A stretch of 40,290 nucleotides of DNA, taken from positions 1 to 40,290 of the forward strand of contig NZ_PVXO01000070.1 of assembly GCF_002995785.1 (NCBI RefSeq). The letters run 5' to 3'. The stretch comes from Clostridium liquoris (GTDB lineage Bacteria; Bacillota; Clostridia; Clostridiales; Clostridiaceae). This document shows positions 8,463-17,661 of this stretch, one piece after another. Each line of letters starts with the position of its first letter. Position 1 is the first letter of the stretch. A model generated the notes under the pieces. The model saw nothing but the letters and a program-made list of their open reading frames with translations, was not told the origin of the DNA and did no database searches. The position numbers were made by a program, and so were the translations under genes.

Positions 8463-8507
8463 AAAAAAACACCCCACTTTTAACTTTAATTTTAGCCAAA
8501 ATGAGGT
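8463..8507 (-). terminator. Terminator of the udk operon overlapping the PBP translation start
   Basis: Minus-strand stem of 10 bp (8498-8507 with 8471-8480, including G-U pairs), 17-nt loop and a run of seven T at 8463-8469. The 3' arm contains the GGGGT that also looks like the ribosome binding site of the downstream penicillin-binding protein, whose ATG begins at the base after the T run. Confidence 0.6.
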
Positions 8508-8516
8508 ATTTTATTC

Positions 8517-9146
8517 CTATTCTTCTGTGTCTTGAAGCATCTGCCTAATGTTACCTACTATTAAGTCGATGGCAACTTTATTCTGACCACCCTCTGGTAT
8601 TATTATATCAGCATATCTTTTACTAGGCTCAATAAATTGCATATGCATAGGTCTTACTACATTTAAATACTGATTAATAACTGACTCTACTGATCTTCCT
8701 CTTTCTTTCATATCTCTAACTAGCCTTCTTATTATTCTTACATCTGCATCTGTATCCACATAAATTTTTATATCTAATAAATCCCTTATGCCCTTTTCTT
8801 GTAAAATCAGGATTCCTTCTACAATAATTATATCCCTAGGTTGTACCTTTATTTTTTCATCTTTTCTATTATGCTTTTCAAAATCATAAATAGGCTTTTC
8901 AATTTGTTTCCCCTGCAATAACATTTTTAAATGTTCTACCAATAATGGAGTATCAAAAGCATCAGGATGATCATAGTTAGTTTTAATTCTTTCCTCAAAA
9001 GATAGATGACTTTGGTCTTTATAATATGAGTCTTGTTCTATCATAGCTATACAATCTTCATTAAATTTTTTACAGATTTCCTTTGCAACGGTACTTTTCC
9101 CGGAACCTGTGCCGCCTGTTATTCCTATAAGAATTGGACGCTTCAT
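8517..9146 (-). CDS. udk: Uridine kinase
   Basis: Phosphorylates uridine and cytidine to UMP and CMP in pyrimidine salvage. It is 209 aa, the standard length. The P-loop GGTGSGKST is at residues 11-19, followed by DSYYKD, the substrate segment [25 protein letters not shown] and the lid region [14 protein letters not shown]. It is the last gene of the mltG-trmR-trhP-udk run, the same order as in Bacillus subtilis, and ends at a terminator that overlaps the next gene. Confidence 0.96.
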   Translation of the reverse strand: MKRPILIGITGGTGSGKSTVAKEICKKFNEDCIAMIEQDSYYKDQSHLSFEERIKTNYDHPDAFDTPLLVEHLKMLLQGKQIEKPIYDFEKHNRKDEKIKVQPRDIIIVEGILILQEKGIRDLLDIKIYVDTDADVRIIRRLVRDMKERGRSVESVINQYLNVVRPMHMQFIEPSKRYADIIIPEGGQNKVAIDLIVGNIRQMLQDTEE

Positions 9147-9177
9147 AATACTTTGCTTCTCCCCCTTAAAAAATAAC

Positions 9178-10401
9178 TTATTTTCCTTTGCTTTTAATTA
9201 ACATATCATTTTCCTTAAGCTCAATGTCTACTGTTGCTTTATACAACATTTGAGCCACAGGAGTGGACTCTATGCTATTTCCTGTATCATCTTTAATATT
9301 TTGTAGTTTAATTTCAAAATTATCTGCTTTTGGTCTTAGTACTTCTACAGTGTCACCATTAAATATTTTATTTCTTTGCTCTATAACTGCTTCTTTTAAA
9401 TTTTCATCATAGCTTCTTACTATACCTACTATATCATAATCTCTAATATATGATGAATTTTCATATATTTGGCTGTGTTTATCTCCAAAATAAAATCCAG
9501 TATAATAATCTCTGTGACTTGTTTTTAATAAATTATCCATCCACTGCTTTTTAAATACATATGCTTCAGCATTGTCAAAGTAACTATCTAAGGCTTCTCT
9601 ATAGGATTTTACCACTGCTGCTACATAGTATGCACTTTTCATTCTTCCTTCAATTTTAAAAGAATTTATTCCTGCTTCAACTAATTCAGGTATGTGTTCT
9701 ATCATGCACAAATCCTTTGAGTTAAGTATATAGGTTCCCTTCTCATCTTCCTGTACTTGGAAATATTGATTAGGTCTTTTTTCTTCCATTAAATAATATT
9801 TATATCTGCAAGGTTGAGCACATTCTCCTCTATTAGAATCTCTTCCTGTCATATAGTTTGATAAAAGACATCTTCCAGAATAGGACATGCACATTGAACC
9901 ATGAACGAAAGCCTCAATGTCACAATCCTCTGGTAATTTACTCCTTATTTCTTTTATTTCATCTAAAGACATTTCTCTCGCTAAAACTATTCTTTTTACC
10001 CCTGCCTTATACCAAAATATTGCTGACTTCCAGTTTACATTATTGGCCTGAGTACTTAAATGTAGTTCTAAATCTGGCACTATCTCCCTTGCAGTCATTA
10101 TTATGCCCGGATCAGATACTATAATAGCATCTACATTTAAATTATATAATTTAACCAAATATTCTTCTAAGCCATTCAAATCTTCATTATGAGGAAATAC
10201 ATTTAATGTTACATAAACTTTTTTCCCTCTTTCATGAGCAAACTGAATACCTTCTTTTAACTCTTCATCAGTAAAGTTATCAGCAAAAGCTCTTAAATTT
10301 AATTTGCCGCCTCCAAGATATACCGCATCTGCCCCAAAATTTATAGCAGTTTTTAACTTTTCTAAATTTCCCGCTGGTGCTAATATTTCAGGTTTATTCA
10401 T
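9178..10401 (-). CDS. trhP: U32 family protein, tRNA uridine 5-hydroxylation (TrhP-like)
   Basis: Member of peptidase family U32; characterised relatives next to trmR (YrrN/YrrO in Bacillus, YegQ in E. coli) make 5-hydroxyuridine at tRNA position 34 using prephenate. It is 407 aa. The U32 signature [19 protein letters not shown] is intact, and four cysteines at 171, 178, 194 and 198 give the C-x6-C-x15-C-x3-C pattern of the Fe-S site. I use the ATG at 10401 (ribosome binding site AAGGAGGA at 10408-10415), not the longer in-frame frame opening at 10434. It overlaps the trmR stop by 8 nt, so translation is likely coupled. Bacillus has two such genes; here there is one. Confidence 0.85.
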   Translation of the reverse strand: MNKPEILAPAGNLEKLKTAINFGADAVYLGGGKLNLRAFADNFTDEELKEGIQFAHERGKKVYVTLNVFPHNEDLNGLEEYLVKLYNLNVDAIIVSDPGIIMTAREIVPDLELHLSTQANNVNWKSAIFWYKAGVKRIVLAREMSLDEIKEIRSKLPEDCDIEAFVHGSMCMSYSGRCLLSNYMTGRDSNRGECAQPCRYKYYLMEEKRPNQYFQVQEDEKGTYILNSKDLCMIEHIPELVEAGINSFKIEGRMKSAYYVAAVVKSYREALDSYFDNAEAYVFKKQWMDNLLKTSHRDYYTGFYFGDKHSQIYENSSYIRDYDIVGIVRSYDENLKEAVIEQRNKIFNGDTVEVLRPKADNFEIKLQNIKDDTGNSIESTPVAQMLYKATVDIELKENDMLIKSKGK

Positions 10402-11047
10402 TCTTATTCCTCCTTGTAATAACTGCAATTCCATCTCCCATTGGAATTACTGAGGTAATAAACTCCTCCACAGACACCATTTCTAAAAACTTTCTCATTC
10501 TTTTTACAATGGTTATCTTCCTTCTTTTAACTAGTTCATTTGAAGCTATCATTCCTCTAAAAAGAACATTATCAGCTATAATAACTCCATCTTCACTTAA
10601 CAATCTTAAACAATGGGGAAGAAAATGATTATAATGTGCCTTCCCTGCATCCATAAATATTAAATCAAATTGCCCTTCTAGATTTTCTAATACTTCTAGG
10701 CAATCCCCTTGTACTATTTTTATGTTATCAGAAAATCCATACTTACTTATATTCTCTTCTGCCAAATTGATCATATTCTGATCTTTTTCCACAGTTACTA
10801 TTTCACAATTTTTATTGCAAGCCATCTCCATTAAAATAGCTGAATACCCTATAGCTGTACCTAACTCTAATATTTTCTTCGGCTTTTTTATATTTATCAT
10901 CAGCTCTAAAAATCTTCCAACTTCCTTATGGATTATTGGGACATGATTTTCATAGGCATACTCTTCTAATTCTGTAAGTATTGGGTTACTTTCCTTTATA
11001 AGGCCTCTAATATATTCCTCCATATAATCATAAGTAATACCGCTCAT
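10394..11047 (-). CDS. trmR: tRNA 5-hydroxyuridine O-methyltransferase (TrmR-like)
   Basis: Class I SAM-dependent O-methyltransferase of 217 aa, related to the COMT-like family 3. SAM-binding motif ILELGTAIGYSA, acidic residue after strand 2 (VTVEKD), catalytic/metal segment FMDAGKAHY and ADNVLFRG are all visible. In Bacillus subtilis the gene in this position (yrrM) methylates 5-hydroxyuridine in tRNA to 5-methoxyuridine, and synteny with mltG upstream and a U32 gene and udk downstream supports the same role. AGGAGG ribosome binding site 5 nt before the ATG. If function is doubted, a generic small-molecule O-methyltransferase is the alternative. Confidence 0.85.
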   Translation of the reverse strand: MSGITYDYMEEYIRGLIKESNPILTELEEYAYENHVPIIHKEVGRFLELMINIKKPKKILELGTAIGYSAILMEMACNKNCEIVTVEKDQNMINLAEENISKYGFSDNIKIVQGDCLEVLENLEGQFDLIFMDAGKAHYNHFLPHCLRLLSEDGVIIADNVLFRGMIASNELVKRRKITIVKRMRKFLEMVSVEEFITSVIPMGDGIAVITRRNKNE

Positions 11048-11069
11048 TATAACCTCCTAGTAAAAAAAA

Positions 11070-12086
11070 TTAATCTCCCTGAGTAGCCTTTTTTACCTTT
11101 AAAAATTCACTATAATTATTAGTAAAAAAGTGGGTTCCATCATTATAAGATACAAAATAAAGATAATTTGTTTTATCTGGATTTATAGCTGCTTCAATAG
11201 AGGACATACCTGGACTGCATATTGGTCCTGGAGGTAATCCCTTAATAATATATGTATTATAGGGAGATTGGGTTTTTAAATCATTATAGTATAATTTATC
11301 CTTGTGTTTTCCTAAAGCATATAATACTGTAGCGCAGGATTCCATTTTCATTCCTTTTTTCATTCTATTATAAAATACTGAGGATACTTTTCCCCTTTCC
11401 CCATTTCTTTCAGCTTCTCTTTCTACCATTGAAGCTACTGTTATTATTGTGTCAATTTTGCTCTCATCTATGCTATATTTATTTCTTAATTCATTAATAG
11501 ATCTATTAAATCTATTAAGCATAATGCCAATAATATCCTTTCCCTTCATTCCTTTGGATAATTCATAGGTATCAGGAAATAAATATCCTTCTAAATTATA
11601 TTTTCTATATTCAGTATTCTTTACATAATGAGGAAGAGGATATTCCTTGCAGCTTTGCAAGAACTCCTCTTTTTTTATAATATTCTTTTCCTCCAATAGG
11701 GCAGCAATTTTTTCTATATCATATCCCTCTGGAATAGTAACCCTTACCAGATTCTTATTATAAATCCCCTTATTTAAATCTGATATAAGTTCTTTTAAAG
11801 TTATATCAGATTTAATTTCATAATCCCCTGGCTTTATATTGGTATCTAAATTATTTCTTTTTATATAAGCTTTTATTAAGCTTAGATTTTTTATTTCATT
11901 CTTTTCTTTTATAGAATTTAATACCTTATATAAACTATCACCATTATTGACTATAAATTCTACTTCTTCTCCTTTAGCTTTAAAAGGATGATTTACCACA
12001 GCTCTATAATATAAATAGCCACAAATTAATACACTTAGTGTAATTAAAATTAAAGAACCAATAAATATCTTTTTCCCCTTATTCAT
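11070..12086 (-). CDS. mltG: Endolytic murein transglycosylase MltG (YceG-like)
   Basis: Membrane-anchored lytic transglycosylase that cuts nascent glycan strands and sets their length. It is 338 aa, with a transmembrane segment at about 6-28 and then a LysM-like extracytoplasmic part. The YceG catalytic domain has VASMVEREAERNGERGKVSSVFYNR, with Glu222 as the probable catalytic residue, and the conserved GLPPGPICSPGMSSIEAAINP near the C-terminus. It lies 22 bp upstream of trmR in the conserved Firmicutes order. Confidence 0.93.
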   Translation of the reverse strand: MNKGKKIFIGSLILITLSVLICGYLYYRAVVNHPFKAKGEEVEFIVNNGDSLYKVLNSIKEKNEIKNLSLIKAYIKRNNLDTNIKPGDYEIKSDITLKELISDLNKGIYNKNLVRVTIPEGYDIEKIAALLEEKNIIKKEEFLQSCKEYPLPHYVKNTEYRKYNLEGYLFPDTYELSKGMKGKDIIGIMLNRFNRSINELRNKYSIDESKIDTIITVASMVEREAERNGERGKVSSVFYNRMKKGMKMESCATVLYALGKHKDKLYYNDLKTQSPYNTYIIKGLPPGPICSPGMSSIEAAINPDKTNYLYFVSYNDGTHFFTNNYSEFLKVKKATQGD

Positions 12087-12110
12087 AGCCCCTCCGGAAA
12101 TATTAACAAT

Positions 12111-13934
12111 TTACTTTCTTCTATTTGTTTTTTTTCTTAAGTCTGTGTCTAATATTTTCTTTCTCATTCTGATATTTTTAGGGGTAACTTCTACTAGTTC
12201 ATCTGATGCTATAAATTCAAGACACTGCTCTAATGACATAGGATTTATTGGAGTTAATTTCAACGCTTCGTCTGCTCCTGAAGATCTTGTATTGGTTAAA
12301 TGTTTTTTCTTACAAACATTAACTTCTATATCGTCTGCTCTTGAACATTCACCTACTATCATTCCTTCATAAACATCAGTACCTGCCCCAATAAATAAAA
12401 TACCTCTTTCTTGAGCATTGAATAATCCATAAGTTATAGATATACCAGATTCATATACTACTAATGAACCTCTGCTTCTTTCTGGAATATCTCCCTTATA
12501 ATCTTCATAGCCTTCAAAAATGTGATTCATTATACCATTTCCTTTGGTATCAGTCATAAATTCATTTCTAAATCCTATTAAGCCTCTTGCAGGTATATTA
12601 AATTCTAACCTAGTATAACCATTTACCGCTGAAGTCATATTAACCATTTCCGCTCTTCTTGGTCCTAGTTTTTCCATAACAACGCCCATAAATTCTTCTG
12701 GAACGTCTATAGTTAAATACTCAATTGGCTCTAACTTTTTACCATTTTCTTCTTTATATATTACTGTTGGCTTTGATACCTGGAATTCATAACCTTCTCT
12801 TCTCATTGTTTCAATTAAGATGGATAGGTGTAATTCTCCTCTTCCACTTACTTTAAAACAATCTGGAGAATCTGTTTCTTCAACTCTTAAGCTTACATTA
12901 GTTTCTAATTCCTTCATAAGTCTATCTCTTAAATGTCTTGATGTTACGAATTCTCCCTCTTTTCCTGCAAAGGGTGAATTGTTAACCATAAAATTCATGC
13001 TTAAAGTTGGTTCATCTATTTCTACGAAAGGCAATGCTTCTGGTGAGCTTGCATCTGCTAAAGTTTCACCTATATTAATATCGGGTATTCCTGCAACGGC
13101 AACAATATCACCTAGCTTAGCCTCTTCAGTCTCTTCTCTTTTTAGTCCATTAAAAACAAAAATACTGCTTACTTTAACGTTCTCTACTTTATCGCCTTTT
13201 CTCACAAGAGCTAACTGTTGATTTCTTTTTATTGATCCTCTGCTGATTTTTCCTATGGCTATTCTTCCTACATATTCATTTGAATCAATTGTTGTAATTA
13301 ACATCTGAAGAGGCTGATCAATATATCCTTCTGGTGCTTTTACATTTTTAATTATAAGATCAAATAGAGGATCCATATTACTGCTTTCTTCATCTAATTC
13401 TTTCATTGCAATGCCTTTTTTAGCTGAACAATAAGCCACTGGGAAATCTAGTTGCTCATCAGAAGCACCTAATTCTACAAATAGATCAAATACTTCATCT
13501 AAAACTTCAGTAGGTCTAGCATCAGGTTTATCTATCTTATTTATAACTACTATAGGTCTTAAATCAAGCTCTAAAGCTTTCTTTAAAACGAATTTTGTCT
13601 GTGGCATGGGTCCTTCATAAGAGTCAACTACAAGTAAAACACTATCAACCATTTTTAATACACGTTCTACTTCTCCACCGAAATCAGCATGGCCTGGTGT
13701 ATCAACAATATTGATTTTTATACCATTATGCATAACAGAAGTATTTTTTGAAAGAATAGTAATACCTCTTTCTCTTTCAAGGTCATTTGAGTCCATTACT
13801 CTTTCCTGTACCTTTTCATTTTCTCTAAAAATATGGCTCTGTCTAAGCATTGCATCAACTAGTGTAGTCTTACCGTGATCAACGTGCGCTATTATTGCTA
13901 TATTTCTTATATCATTTCTTGTAAATAAATCCAT
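12111..13934 (-). CDS. typA: Translational GTPase TypA/BipA
   Basis: Ribosome-associated GTPase of the EF-G group, involved in ribosome assembly and stress adaptation. It is 607 aa, the usual length. G1 AHVDHGKTT at about 16-24, G3 DTPGHADFGGE, G4 NKIDKPDA and G5-like YCSAKKG are present. The EF-G domains follow, with the BipA-specific C-terminal part (RGLIGFRNEFMTDTKGNG). GGGGGAAA ribosome binding site before the ATG. Located between rnj and mltG, 24 bp from mltG. Confidence 0.96.
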   Translation of the reverse strand: MDLFTRNDIRNIAIIAHVDHGKTTLVDAMLRQSHIFRENEKVQERVMDSNDLERERGITILSKNTSVMHNGIKINIVDTPGHADFGGEVERVLKMVDSVLLVVDSYEGPMPQTKFVLKKALELDLRPIVVINKIDKPDARPTEVLDEVFDLFVELGASDEQLDFPVAYCSAKKGIAMKELDEESSNMDPLFDLIIKNVKAPEGYIDQPLQMLITTIDSNEYVGRIAIGKISRGSIKRNQQLALVRKGDKVENVKVSSIFVFNGLKREETEEAKLGDIVAVAGIPDINIGETLADASSPEALPFVEIDEPTLSMNFMVNNSPFAGKEGEFVTSRHLRDRLMKELETNVSLRVEETDSPDCFKVSGRGELHLSILIETMRREGYEFQVSKPTVIYKEENGKKLEPIEYLTIDVPEEFMGVVMEKLGPRRAEMVNMTSAVNGYTRLEFNIPARGLIGFRNEFMTDTKGNGIMNHIFEGYEDYKGDIPERSRGSLVVYESGISITYGLFNAQERGILFIGAGTDVYEGMIVGECSRADDIEVNVCKKKHLTNTRSSGADEALKLTPINPMSLEQCLEFIASDELVEVTPKNIRMRKKILDTDLRKKTNRRK

Positions 13935-13967
13935 TTTATTTCCCCCAATAAATTTTTAATTTTTTCT

Positions 13968-14000
13968 CAAAAAAATTGGATACATATGTGTATCCAATTT
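13968..14000 (-). terminator. Terminator between rnj and typA
   Basis: Perfect 12-bp stem (13973-13984 with 13989-14000), 4-nt loop, followed on the minus strand by a T run. It lies about 130 bp after the rnj stop and just upstream of typA; the intervening AT-rich stretch holds no gene. Confidence 0.8.
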
Positions 14001-14132
14001 AAGCTATATTATTTATTCTAATGTTTCTATCGTAAAAAGTCAACTTATGTAATATTATTTCCCTATTCCAAAAGTTAAATCAACGTCTACAGCTTTATTC
14101 AATACTTTCATAACATTTTTTATTTATTTCAA

Positions 14133-15800
14133 TTAGATTTCCATAATAATTGGAAGTATCATTGGTTTTCTCTTTGTCCTTTCATATAAGAATATTCTTA
14201 AAGAATCTTTTATATTTGACTTTATAGTGGCCCATTCTGTTATATGCTTTTCTTCACATTCTTTTAATACATCTTTTACTATATTTTTTGCCTCTTCCAT
14301 TAAATCTTCAGATTCTCTAACATATACGAATCCTCTTGAAATTATATCAGGACCAGCTATAACCATACCTGATTCCTTTTCAATGGTTACAACTACTGTT
14401 AGAATACCATCTTGAGAAAGATGCTTTCTATCCCTCAAAACGATGTTACCAACATCTCCTACTCCTAAACCATCTACAAACACTTGACCAGAAGTAACTA
14501 CTCCATTTTTCCTTATGAATTGCCTATTTACTTCTATTACATCTCCAATATCAGCAAGTATAATATTGTTAGGTGGCATTCCAAGCTTTATAGCTAGGTC
14601 TGCATGCTGTTTTAAATGTCTATATTCTCCGTGAACAGGCATAAAGAATTTAGGTTTCACTAGAGTATGCATCAATTTTAGTTCTTCCTGGCAAGCGTGC
14701 CCAGATACATGAACATCTGCTAAAGATTCATATATTACCTCGGCTCCCTTTTTGAATAATTGATTTATAACCCTTGACACCAATTTTTCATTTCCTGGGA
14801 TTGGTGTAGCTGATATTATAACCATATCTCCCGGTACAATCTTCACCTTTTTATGCTCTGAAGCAGCCATTCTAGATAAGGCTGACATAGGTTCCCCCTG
14901 GCTTCCTGTAGTTATTATAACTATTTTATCATCAGGGTACTTATTGATTGAGTCAATATCAATGAAAACTCCATCAGCTGCATTGATATAACCTAGTTCT
15001 TTTGCCACTTCCACAATGTTTTCCATGCTTCTTCCGGAAAAGGCTACTTTTCTTCCATACTTTTCTGCAGCGCTTATAACCTGCTGAATTCTATGTACGT
15101 GTGAAGCAAAAGTTGCTACAATTATTCTGCCTTTTGCTTTTGAGAAAATATCCTGAAAAGTTTCCCCTACAGTGCTTTCTGACATAGTATATCCAGGTCT
15201 TTCTACATTAGTGCTATCTGCAAGCATAAGTATTACACCTTTTCTACCAAGCTCCGCAAATCTAGTTAAATCCGCCACACACCCATCTATTGGTGTATAA
15301 TCAATTTTAAAATCACCAGTATGGAGCACTATTCCAAGTGGTGTATGTATAGCGATAGCAACTGAATCTGCTATGCTATGGCTTGTTCTTATAAATTCTA
15401 CAGATGAATTTTCAAGCTTTATAACATCCTTTGCTTTTACACATATTAATTTAACTGAATCCAGTAAATTATGCTCTTTTAACTTAGTTTCTAGAATACC
15501 TAATGTAAGTTTTGTACCATACACTGGAACATTCAACTCTTTTAACACATATGGAAGTGCACCTATATGATCCTCGTGTCCATGTGTTAAAAATATTCCT
15601 TTTACCTTTTCTTTATTTTTTACTAAATAACTTATATCTGGTATAACTAAATCTATACCAAGCATTTCTTCGTCAGGAAATTTTAATCCGCAATCAATAA
15701 CAATAATATCGTTTTTATACTCTATAACTGTTAAGTTTTTGCCTATTTCATTTACTCCGCCTAATGGAATAACTTTTATTTTATCTCTTTCCCTTCTCAT
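14133..15800 (-). CDS. rnj: Ribonuclease J
   Basis: Metallo-beta-lactamase/beta-CASP nuclease that matures and degrades RNA by 5'-3' exonuclease and endonuclease action. It is 555 aa. The zinc motif HGHEDHIG appears near residue 74-81, HTGDFKID follows, and the beta-CASP part has SGRSMENIVEVA, SGHACQEELKLMH and MPVHGEYRHLKQHADLA. The C-terminal domain required for dimerisation is present (FVYVRESEDLMEEAK). Strong GGAGGGGAG ribosome binding site. Only one RNase J lies in the window, so J1 or J2 identity cannot be set. It follows fur after 41 bp. Confidence 0.95.
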   Translation of the reverse strand: MRRERDKIKVIPLGGVNEIGKNLTVIEYKNDIIVIDCGLKFPDEEMLGIDLVIPDISYLVKNKEKVKGIFLTHGHEDHIGALPYVLKELNVPVYGTKLTLGILETKLKEHNLLDSVKLICVKAKDVIKLENSSVEFIRTSHSIADSVAIAIHTPLGIVLHTGDFKIDYTPIDGCVADLTRFAELGRKGVILMLADSTNVERPGYTMSESTVGETFQDIFSKAKGRIIVATFASHVHRIQQVISAAEKYGRKVAFSGRSMENIVEVAKELGYINAADGVFIDIDSINKYPDDKIVIITTGSQGEPMSALSRMAASEHKKVKIVPGDMVIISATPIPGNEKLVSRVINQLFKKGAEVIYESLADVHVSGHACQEELKLMHTLVKPKFFMPVHGEYRHLKQHADLAIKLGMPPNNIILADIGDVIEVNRQFIRKNGVVTSGQVFVDGLGVGDVGNIVLRDRKHLSQDGILTVVVTIEKESGMVIAGPDIISRGFVYVRESEDLMEEAKNIVKDVLKECEEKHITEWATIKSNIKDSLRIFLYERTKRKPMILPIIMEI

Positions 15801-15841
15801 TTTCTCCCCTCCTTTTTTATTCTTTTACTTTAGGTAATCTA

Positions 15842-16300
15842 TTATTTTAACTCATTAGAGCATTCACTGCATAATCCATAGAATTTCACACTATGATTCT
15901 TAATTTTAAAATTATATTTTGATTCTATATTGTGTTCTAGCTCCCCTAAAAGATCACCTTCCACCTCAATTACCTTTCCACACTTGGTACATATAAGGTG
16001 ATGGTGTTGATGATTTTCATATTCATGAACTAATTCATATCTACCGCATCCATCATTTAAATCTAGCTTTGTTACTATACCCATTTCTTCAAGTAAAAGA
16101 ACTGTTCTATAAACCGTAGCTAAACCTATTTCAGGGCATTCCTTTTTTACAAGGTTATATAGTTCTTCAGTAGTTAAATGGCTTCCTTCATTTTTTATAA
16201 TCATATCTACAATGGCTCTTCTCTGAGGAGTAAGTTTATATCCCTTTTCTTTTAAAGAATTTTTCAATTTTTCTACTTCTTCATAAGAAAACTTTCCCAT
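15842..16300 (-). CDS. fur: Fur family metal-responsive repressor
   Basis: Winged-helix metalloregulator of 152 aa from the ATG at 16300, which has an AGAGGT ribosome binding site at the right distance; the in-frame ATG at 16318 has none. The DNA-binding half contains KLTPQRRAIVDMI and the recognition helix GLATVYRTVLLLEEMG. The metal half has a histidine cluster (ENHQHHHLICTKCG) and two CxxC motifs (CTKC and CSEC) for structural zinc. Fur, Zur and PerR share this layout; the NHSVKFYGLCSEC ending looks most like Fur, but the metal cannot be set from sequence alone. Confidence 0.85.
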   Translation of the reverse strand: MGKFSYEEVEKLKNSLKEKGYKLTPQRRAIVDMIIKNEGSHLTTEELYNLVKKECPEIGLATVYRTVLLLEEMGIVTKLDLNDGCGRYELVHEYENHQHHHLICTKCGKVIEVEGDLLGELEHNIESKYNFKIKNHSVKFYGLCSECSNELK

Positions 16301-16385
16301 ATAGATACCTCTTTTCATATATTAATATAAATTATTATACTTAATTATAGCTTTAATATTAAAATACTGTCAATTGATAATCATT

Positions 16386-16434
16386 TAAAAAATAAAAATA
16401 ATAAAAGCTATGTATGGGTAACATAGCTTTTATT
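16386..16434 (-). terminator. Terminator downstream of the DUF1292 gene
   Basis: Perfect 14-bp stem (16400-16413 with 16421-16434), 7-nt loop, followed on the minus strand by a T-rich tract running to about 16386. It starts 6 bp past the DUF1292 stop and isolates fur from the upstream operon. Confidence 0.85.
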
Positions 16435-16439
16435 ATGCA

Positions 16440-16709
16440 TTAGTTTAATTCATTATCTTCTTCAGCAAATAAAGTTTCATATGCTTCCGCAACAATGTCA
16501 AACTCATTTTCGTCATCCACAGTAACCATTATATCATTTCCGTCTTCATCTTTATCTATTCTTAAAGCTATGGCTTCATCAGTGTCTTCATCTTTTGGCA
16601 CTACAATTACATATTCTTTATCCTCAATATCTAACTTAGTGACTACTTCAAATTCTATTTCATTTCCTTCCTCATCAGTTAATGCAATGGATATAACATC
16701 ATTTTCCAT
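16440..16709 (-). CDS. DUF1292 family protein (YrzB-like)
   Basis: Small, strongly acidic protein of 89 aa, rich in Asp and Glu, of the DUF1292/YrzB family (ISIALTDEEGNEIEFEVVTKLDIEDKEYVIVVP). No function is established for the family. Its place directly after ruvX and ireB is conserved in Firmicutes. The ATG at 16709 has a GGAGGT ribosome binding site about 8 nt upstream; the longer in-frame opening at 16724 has none. Confidence 0.88.
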   Translation of the reverse strand: MENDVISIALTDEEGNEIEFEVVTKLDIEDKEYVIVVPKDEDTDEAIALRIDKDEDGNDIMVTVDDENEFDIVAEAYETLFAEEDNELN

Positions 16710-16730
16710 ACTTTCTACCTCCAAAATTTA

Positions 16731-17141
16731 TTAATAAATACTATCTAAGTAGCCTTGAAGTATGTAAGTAGCTGCAATTTTATCTACTATCTTTTTTCTT
16801 TTAGAACGAGACAAATCCGCTTCCAACATTGCCCTTTGGGCAGCTACAGTAGTAAGTCTTTCATCCCACATAATTATTTCTAATGAAATTTTAGTTTTTA
16901 ATACATCACAAAATCCTAATACCTTTTCACTTTGTGGACCTAAAGTACCATTCATGTTTTTAGGTAGTCCAGATACTATCTTTTCCACATCATATTGAGC
17001 ACATATTTTTTCTAACTCTTCTATATCCTTATCTATACCTTTTCTTCTTATGGTGGTTATTCCTTGGGCCGTTAAACCTAAAGGATCGCTAATCGCAACT
17101 CCTATGGTCCTATCTCCTACGTCAAGTCCCAATATTCTCAT
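16731..17141 (-). CDS. ruvX: YqgF/RuvX family RNase H-fold nuclease
   Basis: RNase H-fold protein of 136 aa, annotated as a putative Holliday junction resolvase and linked in other bacteria to 16S rRNA 5' end processing. [16 protein letters not shown] at the N-terminus supplies the first catalytic Asp, GLPKNMNGT and WDERLTT follow, and a late acidic segment [16 protein letters not shown] is present. Second gene in the conserved ireB-ruvX-DUF1292 order. Confidence 0.93.
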   Translation of the reverse strand: MRILGLDVGDRTIGVAISDPLGLTAQGITTIRRKGIDKDIEELEKICAQYDVEKIVSGLPKNMNGTLGPQSEKVLGFCDVLKTKISLEIIMWDERLTTVAAQRAMLEADLSRSKRKKIVDKIAATYILQGYLDSIY

Positions 17142-17183
17142 ATTATTCTCCTTCTAGTATGCTCACTTTTTCAGAGCACAGAT

Positions 17184-17215
17184 AAAAAAACCTTTCCGCT
17201 AAGTAGAGAAAGGCT
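17184..17215 (-). terminator. Terminator or attenuator after ireB
   Basis: 8-bp stem (17189-17196 with 17208-17215, one G-U pair), 11-nt loop, then a run of T on the minus strand. It lies in the 119-bp gap between ireB and ruvX, so ruvX may depend on read-through or on its own promoter. Confidence 0.65.
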
Positions 17216-17260
17216 TTCCTTATTATTTCTTATTTACTCTTCTCTCCCACAGGGGCACTC

Positions 17261-17512
17261 TTATTTTAACCCTAAATAATTTTTTAATACTTCTTCTAAT
17301 ATTTCATCTCTTTCAAGTTTTCTAACTAAGGCTCTAGCTCCATTGAAATTTGTAATATATGTTGGATCCCCTGATATTAAATACCCTACCATTTGATTAA
17401 CAGGGTTATAACCTTTTTCTTTTAATGAATCATATACTTGGGTAAGAATTTCTTTGGTTAGATCCTTTTTATTCTTTACCACATCAAATTGTATAGTATT
17501 ATCGTTCCCCAC
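17261..17512 (-). CDS. ireB: IreB family regulatory phosphoprotein (UPF0297)
   Basis: Small cytosolic protein of 83 aa, full family length. In Enterococcus faecalis IreB is phosphorylated on N-terminal threonines by the Ser/Thr kinase IreK and affects cephalosporin tolerance. Here Thr6 (in DNTIQFD) corresponds in position. The conserved core [19 protein letters not shown] and the ending NYLGLK are intact. GTG start with a GGGGTGA ribosome binding site. It lies downstream of alaS as in most Firmicutes, separated from it by a short repeat. Confidence 0.92.
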   Translation of the reverse strand: MGNDNTIQFDVVKNKKDLTKEILTQVYDSLKEKGYNPVNQMVGYLISGDPTYITNFNGARALVRKLERDEILEEVLKNYLGLK

Positions 17513-17547
17513 TCTTTCTTCACCCCACAGTTCTAAATATTATTTAT

Positions 17548-17600
17548 AGTGAATAGTTAAGAGTTAAGAGTTAAAAGAGAAAATCTTCGCTCTTCACTGT
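17548..17600. repeat. Short repeat in the alaS-ireB spacer
   Basis: Tandem GAGTTAA-type units on the left and a GCTCTTCAC stretch on the right form an imperfect inverted repeat centred near 17585. The GAGTTAAAAG motif resembles the arms of the repeats at 26786-26852 and 33869-33965. Likely a worn copy of the same repeat class, but it is short and imperfect. Confidence 0.35.
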
Positions 17601-17661
17601 TAATTTCATTAGTTATCAATTCATTTACCTATATTATAAAACATATTTCACAAATTGTATA

